From Streptomyces collinus Tu 365 (lineage in GTDB: Bacteria; Actinomycetota; Actinomycetes; Streptomycetales; Streptomycetaceae), in contig NC_021985.1 in NCBI RefSeq assembly GCF_000444875.1, positions 2,985,535 through 3,049,534 of the forward strand: 64,000 bases of DNA, in the 5' to 3' direction. Every line of letters begins with the position of its first letter. Position 1 is the first letter of the stretch. The notes under the pieces are model-generated. The model saw only the letters and a program-made list of their open reading frames with translations, was not told where the DNA came from and did not search any database. This document shows positions 36,906-46,466 of this stretch, piece by piece. The position numbers were made by a program, and so were the translations under genes.

Positions 36906-37012
36906 GGGTGCGGACCCCCACGGACGGCCGAGGACGGACGGGAGACGGACGGAAGGCGGGCGGGGAAGACCGGGGGAAGGCGGGCAGCGGGCGGGTGCGG
37001 ACGCCCGCACGC

Positions 37013-38341
37013 TCAGGTGAGCGTCAGGGTGAGCACACCGGAGTACGCGCCCGGAGGTGTGAACGCCGGTACGTCCAGGGAGAGTCCGGCGTCGACGGTG
37101 AACTCGCCGCCGGTGAGGGTGCCGTCGGGGGTCGACGCGAGGGTCGCTCCCGAGAGGCCCACGGTGCCCGCCGAACCCGCCTTGCAGGTGCTGGGGCTGC
37201 CCGCCTTGGTCGCGCAGGCGGGGTTCCAGCTCAGCCTGCCCGCTTCGATCTTGGCGCCGGGGCCGGTGAAGTCGGTGACCTTGCCGGTCAGGGACCAGCC
37301 GGCGGGCCCGCCGCGGTAGTCCTTGACGGTCACCGTCCGCAGGGCTCCGGTCGAGGCCCCGCCCTTTCCGAAGTCCACCGCCGACAGCGCGACGGCGTCC
37401 CCGGCCTGGGACATGGACAGGGTGCCCGCCTTGACGGTGGTGGTCAGCTTCTGGCTGCCGGCCGGCACGGGCGTGGTGTCGTTGACGACGTAGGCCGCGG
37501 GGCCCGCGCCCTTGTCCGCGCTCCAGGAGGCGCCCTCGTAGGCCACGACGCCGGTCGTCGTCTTGTCGTTGACGGTCAGCGAACCGCTGAAGGAGCCCTG
37601 GGCGTTCGCGGTCACGGTGGCGGTGTCCGCGGTCTGCGCGGCCCCGGCCCGCCCGGCCAGGGTGACGCTCGCGCCCGGGGTGAAGTTCGTCCCGCTGACG
37701 GTGACGGCGGCACCGGGGTCACCGGAGGCCGAACCCAGTGAGATGGCCCGGGTGTTGGCGGGTGTCCCGTCGGTCGCCGTGACGGTCTGCGAGGTCGGGG
37801 CGGGCGGGTTGGTGACCGTGCAGGGGGTGTCCAGCTCCAGGATGTAGCTGGTGTGGATGTTGTAGTCGCCGGGCGCGAGGGTGATCTGCCCGGCCTTGGT
37901 GACGGTGAACGTGCCGGTCATGGAGAAGGACGGGAAGGGCGCCTTCCCCGGGACCGGGGTGTTCTTCTTCGGCCCGGCGACCGTGACCGAACCGGTCTGG
38001 GCGCCGCCGAGCGCGACCTTGCCGGTCGGGGTCATGATGTCGGCGGGCAGGGCCAGGTCGGTGGGGTTGCCGGCGGCGGGTGTGACCACCGTGTAGGTGA
38101 CGGTGACCGTGTCGCCGACCTTGGGGCTGGTGTTGTCCACCGACACGCTCGCGGTGGTGGTGCCGTCGATCGGCGGCAGGCCGGAGACGGCGGGCGGGAT
38201 GCAGTGCGTGGCGAAGTCCACGTTCGCGCCGGCGGCACCGGCCGGGCAGGCCAGCGCGCCGCCCGCGGTGACCGCGAGGGCGGTCGCCCCGAGCAGTGAC
38301 GCCCAGCGCCACCGTCGGGTTCTTCGGGGTGTCGGACCCAT
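37013..38341 (-). CDS. Secreted WxL-like surface protein
   Basis: A 442-residue Thr/Ala/Gly-rich secreted protein with a basic signal sequence ending in ALACPAGAAGA. It contains beta-sandwich repeats (SVSVDNTSPKVGDTVTVTYT) and a TIG/IPT-like segment (GDPGAAVTVSGTNFTPGASV). The C-terminal domain (residues about 320-442) contains GWSLTGKVTDFTG, which looks like the first WxL motif of Firmicutes wall-binding domains. The ATG at 38341 is preceded by AGGAGGGGG. It stands 107 bp upstream of the DUF916-type gene, on the same strand. Confidence 0.75.
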   Translation of the reverse strand: MGPTPRRTRRWRWASLLGATALAVTAGGALACPAGAAGANVDFATHCIPPAVSGLPPIDGTTTASVSVDNTSPKVGDTVTVTYTVVTPAAGNPTDLALPADIMTPTGKVALGGAQTGSVTVAGPKKNTPVPGKAPFPSFSMTGTFTVTKAGQITLAPGDYNIHTSYILELDTPCTVTNPPAPTSQTVTATDGTPANTRAISLGSASGDPGAAVTVSGTNFTPGASVTLAGRAGAAQTADTATVTANAQGSFSGSLTVNDKTTTGVVAYEGASWSADKGAGPAAYVVNDTTPVPAGSQKLTTTVKAGTLSMSQAGDAVALSAVDFGKGGASTGALRTVTVKDYRGGPAGWSLTGKVTDFTGPGAKIEAGRLSWNPACATKAGSPSTCKAGSAGTVGLSGATLASTPDGTLTGGEFTVDAGLSLDVPAFTPPGAYSGVLTLTLT

Positions 38342-38395
38342 GGGCCCCCTCCTGAGGGTTGCGGGCGCAGCGGCTCGTCTGCGCCGACAGGGGGC

Positions 38396-38424
38396 ATTGA
38401 TGTGGAGCGGGGGTGAGAAGTCAA
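38396..38424 (-). promoter_or_regulatory. Promoter of the WxL-like gene
   Basis: On the minus strand TTGACT (38419-38424), a 17-bp spacer, then ATCAAT (38396-38401). It lies 55 bp upstream of the WxL-like start codon and just past a long hairpin. Confidence 0.45.
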
Positions 38425-38430
38425 TGGAGA

Positions 38431-38468
38431 TGCCGCAGAAAACTGACGGATCATCAGTTTCTGCGGCA
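38431..38468 (-). terminator. Long hairpin between two secreted-protein genes
   Basis: TGCCGCAGAAAACTGA (38431-38446) and TCAGTTTCTGCGGCA (38454-38468) pair over 15 bp with one bulged A and a 7-nt loop. It starts 27 bp past the stop of the 158-residue gene and so reads as its terminator. Its arms are AT-containing, unlike most local terminators, and it lies 7 bp from a promoter, so an operator role is also possible. Confidence 0.6.
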
Positions 38469-38494
38469 TCCACGGGAGAACCGGAACAGATCGC

Positions 38495-38971
38495 TCAGTC
38501 GAAGACGAAGGGGCCGGGCGCCTGGGGGGCGGTGGCCTTGCAGGTCACGGTGACTCCGAAGATCACCATCTTCAGGGAGCCGCCGTATGCCTCCAGGCTG
38601 TCACCGGAGGCGACGGTGCCGGGGAGCGGGCCGACGCTGACCGGGGCGCCGGTGTTCATGGCCGGGTTCCTGGTCCCGCTGAACACGACGCTTCCGCCGC
38701 CCGCCCTGACCAGGGTGAGCGTGGAGGCGATCGAGTCCTGCGCCACCGGGACCGGCGCGGTGATGGCGGAGGAGGTGAGGGTCATGGTGGCCGAGCCGCC
38801 GCTCTGGGTGGCCGTCAGCGTGGCCGTGCCGCCGCCGAAGATGCCGCAGCTCGCGTTGATGGTCGCCGACTGGGGGGTGACGGCGGCCGCGGTGGGCGCG
38901 AGGGTGAGACCGGTGACCGCGAGGGCCCCGGCCACCAGGGCCGCACCTGTTGCCGTGCGCTTGCCTCTCAT
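38495..38971 (-). CDS. Small secreted protein of the WxL-like cluster
   Basis: A 158-residue protein with a clear Sec signal (MRGKRTATGAALVAGALAVT) and cleavage near APTAAA. The mature part is a Ser/Thr/Gly-rich beta protein with two Cys (INASCGIFGGG and VTVTCKATAP) that could form a disulfide. I cannot assign a family. It is the first gene of three exported proteins on the minus strand. The 235 bp upstream contain TTGTTG and GTCAAT 17 bp apart as a weak possible promoter. Confidence 0.75.
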   Translation of the reverse strand: MRGKRTATGAALVAGALAVTGLTLAPTAAAVTPQSATINASCGIFGGGTATLTATQSGGSATMTLTSSAITAPVPVAQDSIASTLTLVRAGGGSVVFSGTRNPAMNTGAPVSVGPLPGTVASGDSLEAYGGSLKMVIFGVTVTCKATAPQAPGPFVFD

Positions 38972-39206
38972 GGGGATCCGCTTCCCTTCCCTGTGGGGGA
39001 TGCCGTGTGGGGGACGCGACGGGCGGGGAGGCCGGCACAGGCGGGTGCGGACGCGCTGCGGCGGCGGTGCGGATCTGACGGCCCGTCGGAACGTACGGCT
39101 CCATTGACGCGCGCGGGTACGGGAGCAACAAGGTTGAATTCCAGCCGACCTTCTGTTCGGTAGGGACGGCCCGCGTCCCGGGCGGCCCCTGCTGCCCCCG
39201 GCCCCC

Positions 39207-39560
39207 TCAGCCCGCGGAGACGGTCAGCCGGACGGTCCCGTCGGGGGCGGCCAGGAGCACCGGCGTCCCGGCGCCCCCGAGGTCGGCGACGGCGGCCAGG
39301 TCCTCGGCCGGCACGGCCTCCGCCTCGCTCACCACGGCCGCCGCCTCCAGGGACCGCGCCCCGGACGCCACGGCCATCGCGACCGCCGTGCGCAACGCGC
39401 TCAGCCGCAGCGAGGCCAGCTCCACCGACCCGGCGACGTAGGTGCGCCCGGTCTCGTCGCGTACGGCCGCGCCCTCGGGCACACCGTTGCGAGCCCGGGC
39501 GGAACGGGCCAGGGTGACGATCTTGCGGTCCTCGGCGTCGAGCGCGTTGCTGTCGGTCAT
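39207..39560 (-). CDS. Cytidine deaminase-like protein, probably catalytically inactive
   Basis: A 117-residue protein with the overall outline of homotetrameric cytidine deaminases (ARSARARNGVPEGAAVRDET; LRTAVAMAVASGARSLEAAA). Both zinc motifs are missing: the C/H-A-E of the first helix reads SAL, and no PC-x-x-C follows. It therefore cannot bind catalytic zinc in the usual way. Similar proteins are encoded near era and are often annotated as cytidine deaminase. A structural or regulatory role is more likely. Confidence 0.75.
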   Translation of the reverse strand: MTDSNALDAEDRKIVTLARSARARNGVPEGAAVRDETGRTYVAGSVELASLRLSALRTAVAMAVASGARSLEAAAVVSEAEAVPAEDLAAVADLGGAGTPVLLAAPDGTVRLTVSAG

Positions 39561-39588
39561 GCCCAGAGCATACGAAGCCGCGCCGGGC

Positions 39589-40467
39589 TCACCCCGCCAC
39601 GGGGTGCATGGCGTCCCGCCGCCCCTCCGGGGACGCCAGCCACTCCAGCTTCGCCGCGGTGTTCTCCTCGTCCAGCGGAGTGTGCAGCACGATCATCAGA
39701 TCGGGACGGGCCGGCACCTTCATCACCGTCGACTCCACGACCAGCGTCCCGACCAGCGGATGCTTCAGCTCCTTGCGCACCTGCCCCTGGTCCTCGATGC
39801 CCCGCTCGGCCCACAGCGCCACGAACTCGGGGCTGCGCGCCGACGCCTCGGCGAGCACCGCCTGGAACCCCTCGTCCTCCGGCCGGGCCGCGCAGGCGGC
39901 CCGGAACTGGGCCACGACCGTCCGGGCGTTGCGCTCCCAGCTGTTGCTGCGCGACCGGTACAGCGGATCGACGAAGAAGTCGACGAGGCAGTTCTGGGTG
40001 CTGTCCGGCCGCATGCCGAGGACCAGCGCCGCCGCGTCGTTGTACATCACGCAGTTGTAGTACGCGTCCATGATGTGCGCCGGGTACGGCATCCAGGTGT
40101 CGATCAGCCGTCGCAGCCCGTCGCACATGTCCCGCTTCCCGGGCGCCACCCGGGGCTCCGGCGGGTTCATCCCGGCCAGCAGGTACAGGTGCCGGCGCTC
40201 GGCGTCGCTGAGCCGGAGCACCCGGGCGACGGCGTCCAGGACCTGCGGCGAGACCGAGATGTCCCGCCCCTGTTCGAGCCACTGGTACCAGGACGCGCCC
40301 ACCCCGGCCAGCACGGCGACCTCCTCCCGGCGCAGCCCGGGCGTACGGCGACGCCCTCCGCCGCCCGGCAGTCCGGCCTCCTGCGGGCTCACCCGGGCCC
40401 GCCTGCTCATCAGGAACTCCCGCAGCTCGTCACGCCGTTGACTGCGCATCGCCTCCGCAGCGGCCAC
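39589..40467 (-). CDS. XRE-family regulator with MmyB-like ligand domain
   Basis: A regulator of about 292 residues. The N-terminal helix-turn-helix has the signature TPGLRREEVAVLAGVGASWY. The larger C-terminal MmyB-like domain (PYPAHIMDAYYNCVMYNDAA onward) may bind a fatty-acid-like ligand. Three starts are possible: ATG 40512, GTG 40467 and ATG 40449. I prefer GTG 40467 because GAGGAG stands 6 bp before it and it leaves 91 bp for two divergent promoters. It probably represses the divergent MFS gene. Confidence 0.85.
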   Translation of the reverse strand: MAAAEAMRSQRRDELREFLMSRRARVSPQEAGLPGGGGRRRTPGLRREEVAVLAGVGASWYQWLEQGRDISVSPQVLDAVARVLRLSDAERRHLYLLAGMNPPEPRVAPGKRDMCDGLRRLIDTWMPYPAHIMDAYYNCVMYNDAAALVLGMRPDSTQNCLVDFFVDPLYRSRSNSWERNARTVVAQFRAACAARPEDEGFQAVLAEASARSPEFVALWAERGIEDQGQVRKELKHPLVGTLVVESTVMKVPARPDLMIVLHTPLDEENTAAKLEWLASPEGRRDAMHPVAG

Positions 40468-40491
40468 GTACCGCTCCTCCCCCGTCGAGTC

Positions 40492-40508
40492 TGGTGGTGC
40501 CACCACCA
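40492..40508. promoter_or_regulatory. 17-bp palindrome between the XRE and MFS genes
   Basis: TGGTGGTG-C-CACCACCA is perfectly symmetric. If the regulator starts at 40467, the palindrome lies 25 bp upstream of it and 51 bp upstream of the MFS start, a typical place for a shared operator. If translation starts at 40512 it would instead be coding. Confidence 0.4.
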
Positions 40509-40558
40509 CCATAAGTTCCGACTCCCCACGCGTATTCCGCTCGCCGGAAGCTCTACCC

Positions 40559-42028
40559 ATGGCGTTCGACACCACCCCTCAGACCACACCCCCGACCACA
40601 CCCCCGGCCACCGCACCGGCCACCCCGCGGACCTCCGCCCCCGCGGGCGGACCGCTCGGCACCCCCCGGCTGTCGGCGCGGGACAAGCTGGTCCTCTTCG
40701 TCCTGTGCGCGGCCCAGTTCATGGTCGCCCTGGACTTCTCCGTCCTGAACGTGGCGCTGCCCGAGCTGGGCGCCGACCTCGGCATGAGCCGCTCCGCCCT
40801 GCAGTGGGCGGTCACCGCGTTCGCGCTCCCGTCCGGCGGTTTCCTGCTGCTGTTCGGCCGCGTCGGCGACCTGTACGGCCGCCGGAAGCTGTTCCTGACC
40901 GGCCTGGCCCTGTTCGGCGCGGCCTCCCTGCTGGCGACCCTGGCCTGGGACCCGGCGTCCTTCCTGGCCGGGCGGGCGCTGCAGGGCCTCGGCGCGGCGG
41001 CGATCGTGCCGACCGGCATGTCCCTGCTGACGACCACCTTCCCGGAGGGGCCGGCCCGCGACCGCGCCCTCGGCATCTCCGGCACGCTGCTCTCGCTGGG
41101 CTTCACGGTCGGCATGGTGGCCGGCGGTGTGCTGACCGACGCGCTGGGCTGGCGCTCCACGATGGCCCTGCTCACCGTGTTCGCGCTGACGGTGCTGCCG
41201 CTGGCGCCGGGTCTGCTGCCCGAGTCGCGCACCCCGGACCGCCCGCGCCTCGACGTGCCCGGCGCGGTCGCCGTCACCGCCGGCCTGCTGTCGCTGATCT
41301 ACGCCCTGTCCACGGCCGCCGACCACGGCTTCGGCCGCACCGACGTCATCGCCGCGCTGGCCGCGGGGCTGCTCCTGCTGACCGCGTTCACGATGATCGA
41401 GTCGCGCTCGGCCTCCCCGCTGGTCTCCCTGCCCATGCTGCGCCGCCGCACGGTGGCGTGGGGCAACCTGGGCGGCCTGGTCACCTTCTCGATGATGTCG
41501 ACGGTGGTCTTCGTGCTGACCCTGTACCTCCAGGAGACGCTGCGCCTGTCGGCCTTCGAGACCGGTCTGGTCTTCGGCTTCCAGGGCGCGCTCTCGGCCG
41601 TCGCCGGCACGCTGGCCCCCCGGGTCATCGGCCGCTTCGGCGCCCGCCGCACGCTGGTCGGCTCGCTGGCCGGGCAGGGCGCGCTGGTGGCCTGCCTGCT
41701 GCCGCTGAACGCCCACACCTGGTCGGTGTGGCCGGCCGCGGCGGCCGTGTCCCTGGCGAGCATGTGCCACCTGGGCGCGATCATCTCGTACGGCCTGACG
41801 GTGACCTCGGGCGTCCCGGACGACGAACAGGGCCTGGCCACCGGCCTGGTGACGTCCACCCAGCAGGTGGGCATCACCGTCGGCATCCCCCTGCTGGGCG
41901 TGCTGGCCACCACCTCCCGTGACCTGCTGTCCGGCGTCCACACCGTCCTCGCGCTGGACGCGGCGATCGTGCTGACCACCGCCGTCCTCGTGGGACTGGG
42001 CCTCGGGCGGGGTCAGTCCAGGGTCTGA
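40559..42028 (+). CDS. MFS drug-efflux transporter, DHA2 (EmrB/QacA) type
   Basis: A 489-residue membrane protein with about 14 segments. Motifs of the family: FMVALDFSVLNVALPELG in helix 1, GRVGDLYGRRKLF in loop 2-3, and GALLSLGFTVGMVAGGVL-like antiporter motif C. The N-terminal 35 residues are Thr/Pro-rich. The start has GGAAG 8 bp upstream. It is divergent from an MmyB-type regulator, the usual arrangement for substrate-inducible efflux. The 3' end overlaps the convergent carboxypeptidase gene by 16 bp. Confidence 0.9.
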   Translation: MAFDTTPQTTPPTTPPATAPATPRTSAPAGGPLGTPRLSARDKLVLFVLCAAQFMVALDFSVLNVALPELGADLGMSRSALQWAVTAFALPSGGFLLLFGRVGDLYGRRKLFLTGLALFGAASLLATLAWDPASFLAGRALQGLGAAAIVPTGMSLLTTTFPEGPARDRALGISGTLLSLGFTVGMVAGGVLTDALGWRSTMALLTVFALTVLPLAPGLLPESRTPDRPRLDVPGAVAVTAGLLSLIYALSTAADHGFGRTDVIAALAAGLLLLTAFTMIESRSASPLVSLPMLRRRTVAWGNLGGLVTFSMMSTVVFVLTLYLQETLRLSAFETGLVFGFQGALSAVAGTLAPRVIGRFGARRTLVGSLAGQGALVACLLPLNAHTWSVWPAAAAVSLASMCHLGAIISYGLTVTSGVPDDEQGLATGLVTSTQQVGITVGIPLLGVLATTSRDLLSGVHTVLALDAAIVLTTAVLVGLGLGRGQSRV

Positions 42029-43032
42029 ACGATCTCGCTCCGCGCGGCCGTGTGCACCACACGGCCGCGCGCGCCGTTCACCAGGGGGAGGTAGGGCGGC
42101 ACGTGTCCGCACTCGACACCGGCGACGATCGGCACGCCCAGGGAGCCGAGGGCGTCGAGGACGGCCTCGTCCTGGGTGAGGGTGCGGGCGTCGGGCGCCT
42201 TGGTGCGGCCCACGAGGACGGCGGCGGCGCGCTCGAAGAACCCGGCGAGCCGCATGCCGTGCAGGTTGCGGCAGATGGAGTAGGCGTTGTCCTCGCACGC
42301 CTCGACGTAGACGAGGAGGTCGTCGCCGGCCGCGAAGGACCGCGTGTCCAGCAGGCGGGTGCCCGCCACGTTGACCAGGGTCTCGACGCAGCCGCCGATC
42401 AGCCGGCCCTCGACGTCCACGTCACCGGTGCCGTCGAGCCGCCTCCAGCCGCCCTCGGCGTCCAGGGTGAGGTCGCGGATCCCCGGGTCGCGGGTCCAGT
42501 CGTCCCAGCCGGTGGTGCGGTGGCGGCCGGGCGGGGTCTGCGTGAACGGCTCGCCCTGCGGTGCGGTGACGATGTCCAGCCAGGACGTCAGGCCCTCGGG
42601 CGTCCGGTAGGGCGTGTCCATCAGGTTGTTGCCGTGCACGGTGGCGACCCCGGTGAGCAGGGTCAGCGGCGTGATGAGGGTGGAGATGTCGGACCAGCCG
42701 ACGACCCAGGTCGGCTCGGCCCGTCCGATCCGCTCGAAGTCGAGCAGCGGCAGCAGGTCGATGGCCGTCTCCCCGCCCCACGGGGGCACCACGGCCCGGA
42801 TCGCCGGGTCGGTCAGCATCCCGGTCAGCTCGGCGGCGCGTTCGGCGGCCGGCGCGCTGATGTGCGTCGAGCCGTCCATGCACCGGCCGACGACCACCTC
42901 GTAGCCGCGCGCCTCCAGGTCCCGGACCGCGACGTCGAGCCGCCCCCGGAGCTCCTCGGCGACCCCGCTGGAGGGCGAGGTCACACCTATGCGGTCACCG
43001 GGGCGCAGCGGGCGCGGGTATCGGACGCTCAT
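42013..43032 (-). CDS. S66 family LD-carboxypeptidase / MccF-like peptidase
   Basis: A 339-residue Ser peptidase. The nucleophile is Ser114 in VVGWSDIS, preceded by the signature VPPWGGETA. The other triad members fall in GGCVETL (Glu) and ECGHVPPYLP (His). The family includes murein LD-carboxypeptidase and MccF, which cleaves microcin C-type antibiotics. The GWSD form and the insert after GNNLMDTPY favour the MccF side. With an efflux pump and regulator next door, a self-resistance or detoxification role is plausible, but not proven. Confidence 0.85.
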   Translation of the reverse strand: MSVRYPRPLRPGDRIGVTSPSSGVAEELRGRLDVAVRDLEARGYEVVVGRCMDGSTHISAPAAERAAELTGMLTDPAIRAVVPPWGGETAIDLLPLLDFERIGRAEPTWVVGWSDISTLITPLTLLTGVATVHGNNLMDTPYRTPEGLTSWLDIVTAPQGEPFTQTPPGRHRTTGWDDWTRDPGIRDLTLDAEGGWRRLDGTGDVDVEGRLIGGCVETLVNVAGTRLLDTRSFAAGDDLLVYVEACEDNAYSICRNLHGMRLAGFFERAAAVLVGRTKAPDARTLTQDEAVLDALGSLGVPIVAGVECGHVPPYLPLVNGARGRVVHTAARSEIVQTLD

Positions 43033-43074
43033 GCGCCGGATTCTGGCACGGCCTCATCCGGCGCCGACACGGAT

Positions 43075-43434
43075 TTACGGCCGGTCCAGCCGCAGCCGCT
43101 CCGCCCTGGGCAGGCCCGCGACGACGAGGTCGTAGGAGTCCTCGACCAGCTCCCTGACCAGCCGGTCGGGCAGGCCGCCGGTCACCGAGACGGTGTTCCA
43201 GTGGCGCTTGTTCATGTGCCAGCCGGGGACGATCAGTCCCTCGTGCTCGGCGCGCAGCCGGACCGCGTCCTCCGGATCGCACTTGAGGTTGACCGTCAGG
43301 GGCCGCGCGCCCAGGTTCGTCAGGGCGAACATCTTGCCGAGGACCTTGAAGACGGAGGTCTCCGGGTTGAACGGGAAGTCCTCCACGGCCGCGTTGAAGG
43401 ACAGGCAGAGGGCGCGCAGCTCCTGGGGGGTCAC
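43075..43434 (-). CDS. MmcQ/YjbR family protein
   Basis: A 119-residue protein of the CyaY-like MmcQ/YjbR fold. Landmarks are FPFNPETSVFKVLGKMFAL, TVNLKCDPEDAVRLRAEHEG and HWNTVSV. These proteins may bind DNA or nucleotides; the function is unproven. The GTG start overlaps the stop of the CNNM/CorC gene by 4 bp, making it the last gene of the phoH-ybeY-CorC operon. Confidence 0.85.
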   Translation of the reverse strand: MTPQELRALCLSFNAAVEDFPFNPETSVFKVLGKMFALTNLGARPLTVNLKCDPEDAVRLRAEHEGLIVPGWHMNKRHWNTVSVTGGLPDRLVRELVEDSYDLVVAGLPRAERLRLDRP

Positions 43435-44723
43435 TCGGCCACCCCGGCCGGGCCGCCGGCCGGCTCCACCAGCACCGTGACGATCTTGTTGCGGCGGCCG
43501 GCCGCCGCCTCGGCCGTCAGCTTCAGCCTGCGCCCGTCGGGGAGTTCGACCTCGGCGGAGGCGCCGGCGATGGGCACGCGGCCGAGCGCCTTGGCGAGCA
43601 GCCCCCCGACGGTCTCCACGTCCTCGTCGTCGTACTCCTCCAGGCCGTACAGCTCGCCGAGGTCGGTGATGTCGAGGCGGGCGGTGACCCGGTAGCGGTC
43701 CTCACCGAGGTCCTCCACCGGCGGCAGCTCCCGGTCGTACTCGTCGGTGATCTCGCCGACGATCTCCTCCAGGATGTCCTCGATGGTGACGATCCCGGCG
43801 GTGCCGCCGTACTCGTCGATGACGACGGCGACGTGGTTGCGGTCCTTCTGCATCTCGCGCAGCAGGTCGCCGGCGTTCTTGGTGTCCGGCACGAAGACGG
43901 CGGGGCGCATGGCCGTGGACACCAGGTCGTTCTCGGCGTCCCGGCTGATGTGCGTCTTGCGGACCAGGTCCTTCAGGTACACGATGCCGACGATGTCGTC
44001 CTCGCTCTCGCCGGTGACCGGGATCCGGGAGAACCCCGAGCGCAGGGCGAGGGTGAGGGCCTGACGGATGGTCTTGTAGCGCTCGATGACGACCAGGTCG
44101 GTGCGCGGCACCATCACCTCGCGCACCAGGGTGTCGCCGAGTTCGAAGACCGAGTGCACCATGCGGCGCTCCTCGTCCTCGATCAGCGACTCCTTCTCGG
44201 CGAGGTCGACCAGCGCGCGCAGCTCCGCCTCGGAGGCGAAGGGACCGCGGCGGAAGCCCTTGCCGGGGGTGAGCGCGTTGCCGATGAGGATCAGCAGCGA
44301 GGGGACGGGTCCCATGACCCGGGCCAGCGGCAGCAGCACGTAGGCCGCCGCGGTCGCGGTGTTCAGCGGGTGCTGGCGGCCGATGGTGCGCGGGGAGACG
44401 CCGACGGCGACGTACGACACCAGGACCATCACGCCGATGGCGACCAGCAGGGCCTGCCAGGTGGCGGCGAACTCCTGCAGGCAGGCGTACGTCACCAGGG
44501 CGGCGGCCGCCATCTCGCAGGCGACGCGGACCAGCAGGGCCACGTTCAGGTAGCGGGTGGGGTCGGCGGCGATCTGGGCGAGCTTGGCGCTGCCGCGCCG
44601 CCCGGTGCGCACGGCCTCCTCGGCGCGGAAGCTGGAGACGCGGGCGAGGCCCGCCTCCGCGCAGGCGGCGAGCCAGGCCACCACGACCAGCGCGATCGCG
44701 CCGATCACGATCTGCGGACTCAT
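43431..44723 (-). CDS. CNNM/CorC (HlyC) family membrane protein
   Basis: A 430-residue protein. The N-terminal CNNM/DUF21 domain has four membrane segments (residues 1 to about 150). Then come two CBS domains (REVMVPRTDLVVIERYKTIR; HVAVVIDEYGGTAGIVTIED) and a C-terminal CorC_HlyC domain (RVTARLDITDLGELYGLEEY). Members mediate magnesium or cobalt efflux, and old hemolysin annotations are misleading. It begins 15 bp after ybeY in a conserved operon. Confidence 0.92.
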   Translation of the reverse strand: MSPQIVIGAIALVVVAWLAACAEAGLARVSSFRAEEAVRTGRRGSAKLAQIAADPTRYLNVALLVRVACEMAAAALVTYACLQEFAATWQALLVAIGVMVLVSYVAVGVSPRTIGRQHPLNTATAAAYVLLPLARVMGPVPSLLILIGNALTPGKGFRRGPFASEAELRALVDLAEKESLIEDEERRMVHSVFELGDTLVREVMVPRTDLVVIERYKTIRQALTLALRSGFSRIPVTGESEDDIVGIVYLKDLVRKTHISRDAENDLVSTAMRPAVFVPDTKNAGDLLREMQKDRNHVAVVIDEYGGTAGIVTIEDILEEIVGEITDEYDRELPPVEDLGEDRYRVTARLDITDLGELYGLEEYDDEDVETVGGLLAKALGRVPIAGASAEVELPDGRRLKLTAEAAAGRRNKIVTVLVEPAGGPAGVAE

Positions 44724-44738
44724 AGGAGGGCGGCCCGC

Positions 44739-45236
44739 CTACGAGACGGTGGGCGCCGGCGACGGACCGGTCAGGCCGTGCTCGGCCCGCCACCCGTCGA
44801 CGATGGCGGCCTGGAGGCCGAACATCTCGGCCTTCTCGTCCGGCTCCTCGTGGTCGTACCCGAGCAGGTGCAGCACCCCGTGGACGGTGAGCAGTTGCAG
44901 CTCCTCGTCCATGGAGTGCCGCGTGGGCGCCTCGGTCCCCTGCCTGGCGGCGACCTCCGGGCACAGCACGATGTCGCCGAGCAGCCCCTGCGGCGGCTCG
45001 TCGTCGTCCTTCGACGGCGGCCGGAGCTCGTCCATCGGGAACGACATGACATCGGTGGGCCCGGGCAGGTCCATCCACTGGATGTGCAACTGCTCCATGG
45101 CGTCGGCGTCCACGACGATCACCGAGAGCTCGGAGAGCGGGTGGATGCGCATCCGCGCGAGCGCGTAGCGGGCGATGTCGAGGATCGCCTGCTCGTCGAC
45201 CTCGGTGCCGGACTCGTTGTTGACGTCGATCGACAT
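44739..45236 (-). CDS. ybeY: Endoribonuclease YbeY
   Basis: A 165-residue zinc-dependent RNase for 16S rRNA 3' processing and ribosome quality control. The active-site motif [13 protein letters not shown] is intact with its three His. It starts 12 bp after the phoH stop. The order phoH-ybeY-CorC is conserved across actinobacteria. Confidence 0.95.
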   Translation of the reverse strand: MSIDVNNESGTEVDEQAILDIARYALARMRIHPLSELSVIVVDADAMEQLHIQWMDLPGPTDVMSFPMDELRPPSKDDDEPPQGLLGDIVLCPEVAARQGTEAPTRHSMDEELQLLTVHGVLHLLGYDHEEPDEKAEMFGLQAAIVDGWRAEHGLTGPSPAPTVS

Positions 45237-45248
45237 GGTCGTGCTGGT

Positions 45249-46328
<1,080 letters not shown>

Positions 46329-46445
46329 GGGCCGGCTCTGTAGGCCTGCGGTTCCTCCTCGTCACGGCCGCGTAGCTGAGGGCGGCCTCGCGCTTCCAGG
46401 GTACGACGGGCGGGTGACAAGGCCGTAGGGGTTTTGGCGAGGGCA

Positions 46446-46464
46446 CACCGGCCCCGGGCCGGTG
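46446..46464 (-). terminator. Hairpin after the PfkB kinase gene
   Basis: CACCGGCCC and GGGCCGGTG flank a single C (46446-46464), a GC-rich hairpin 2 bp past the kinase stop. Confidence 0.55.
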
Positions 46465-46466
46465 GC

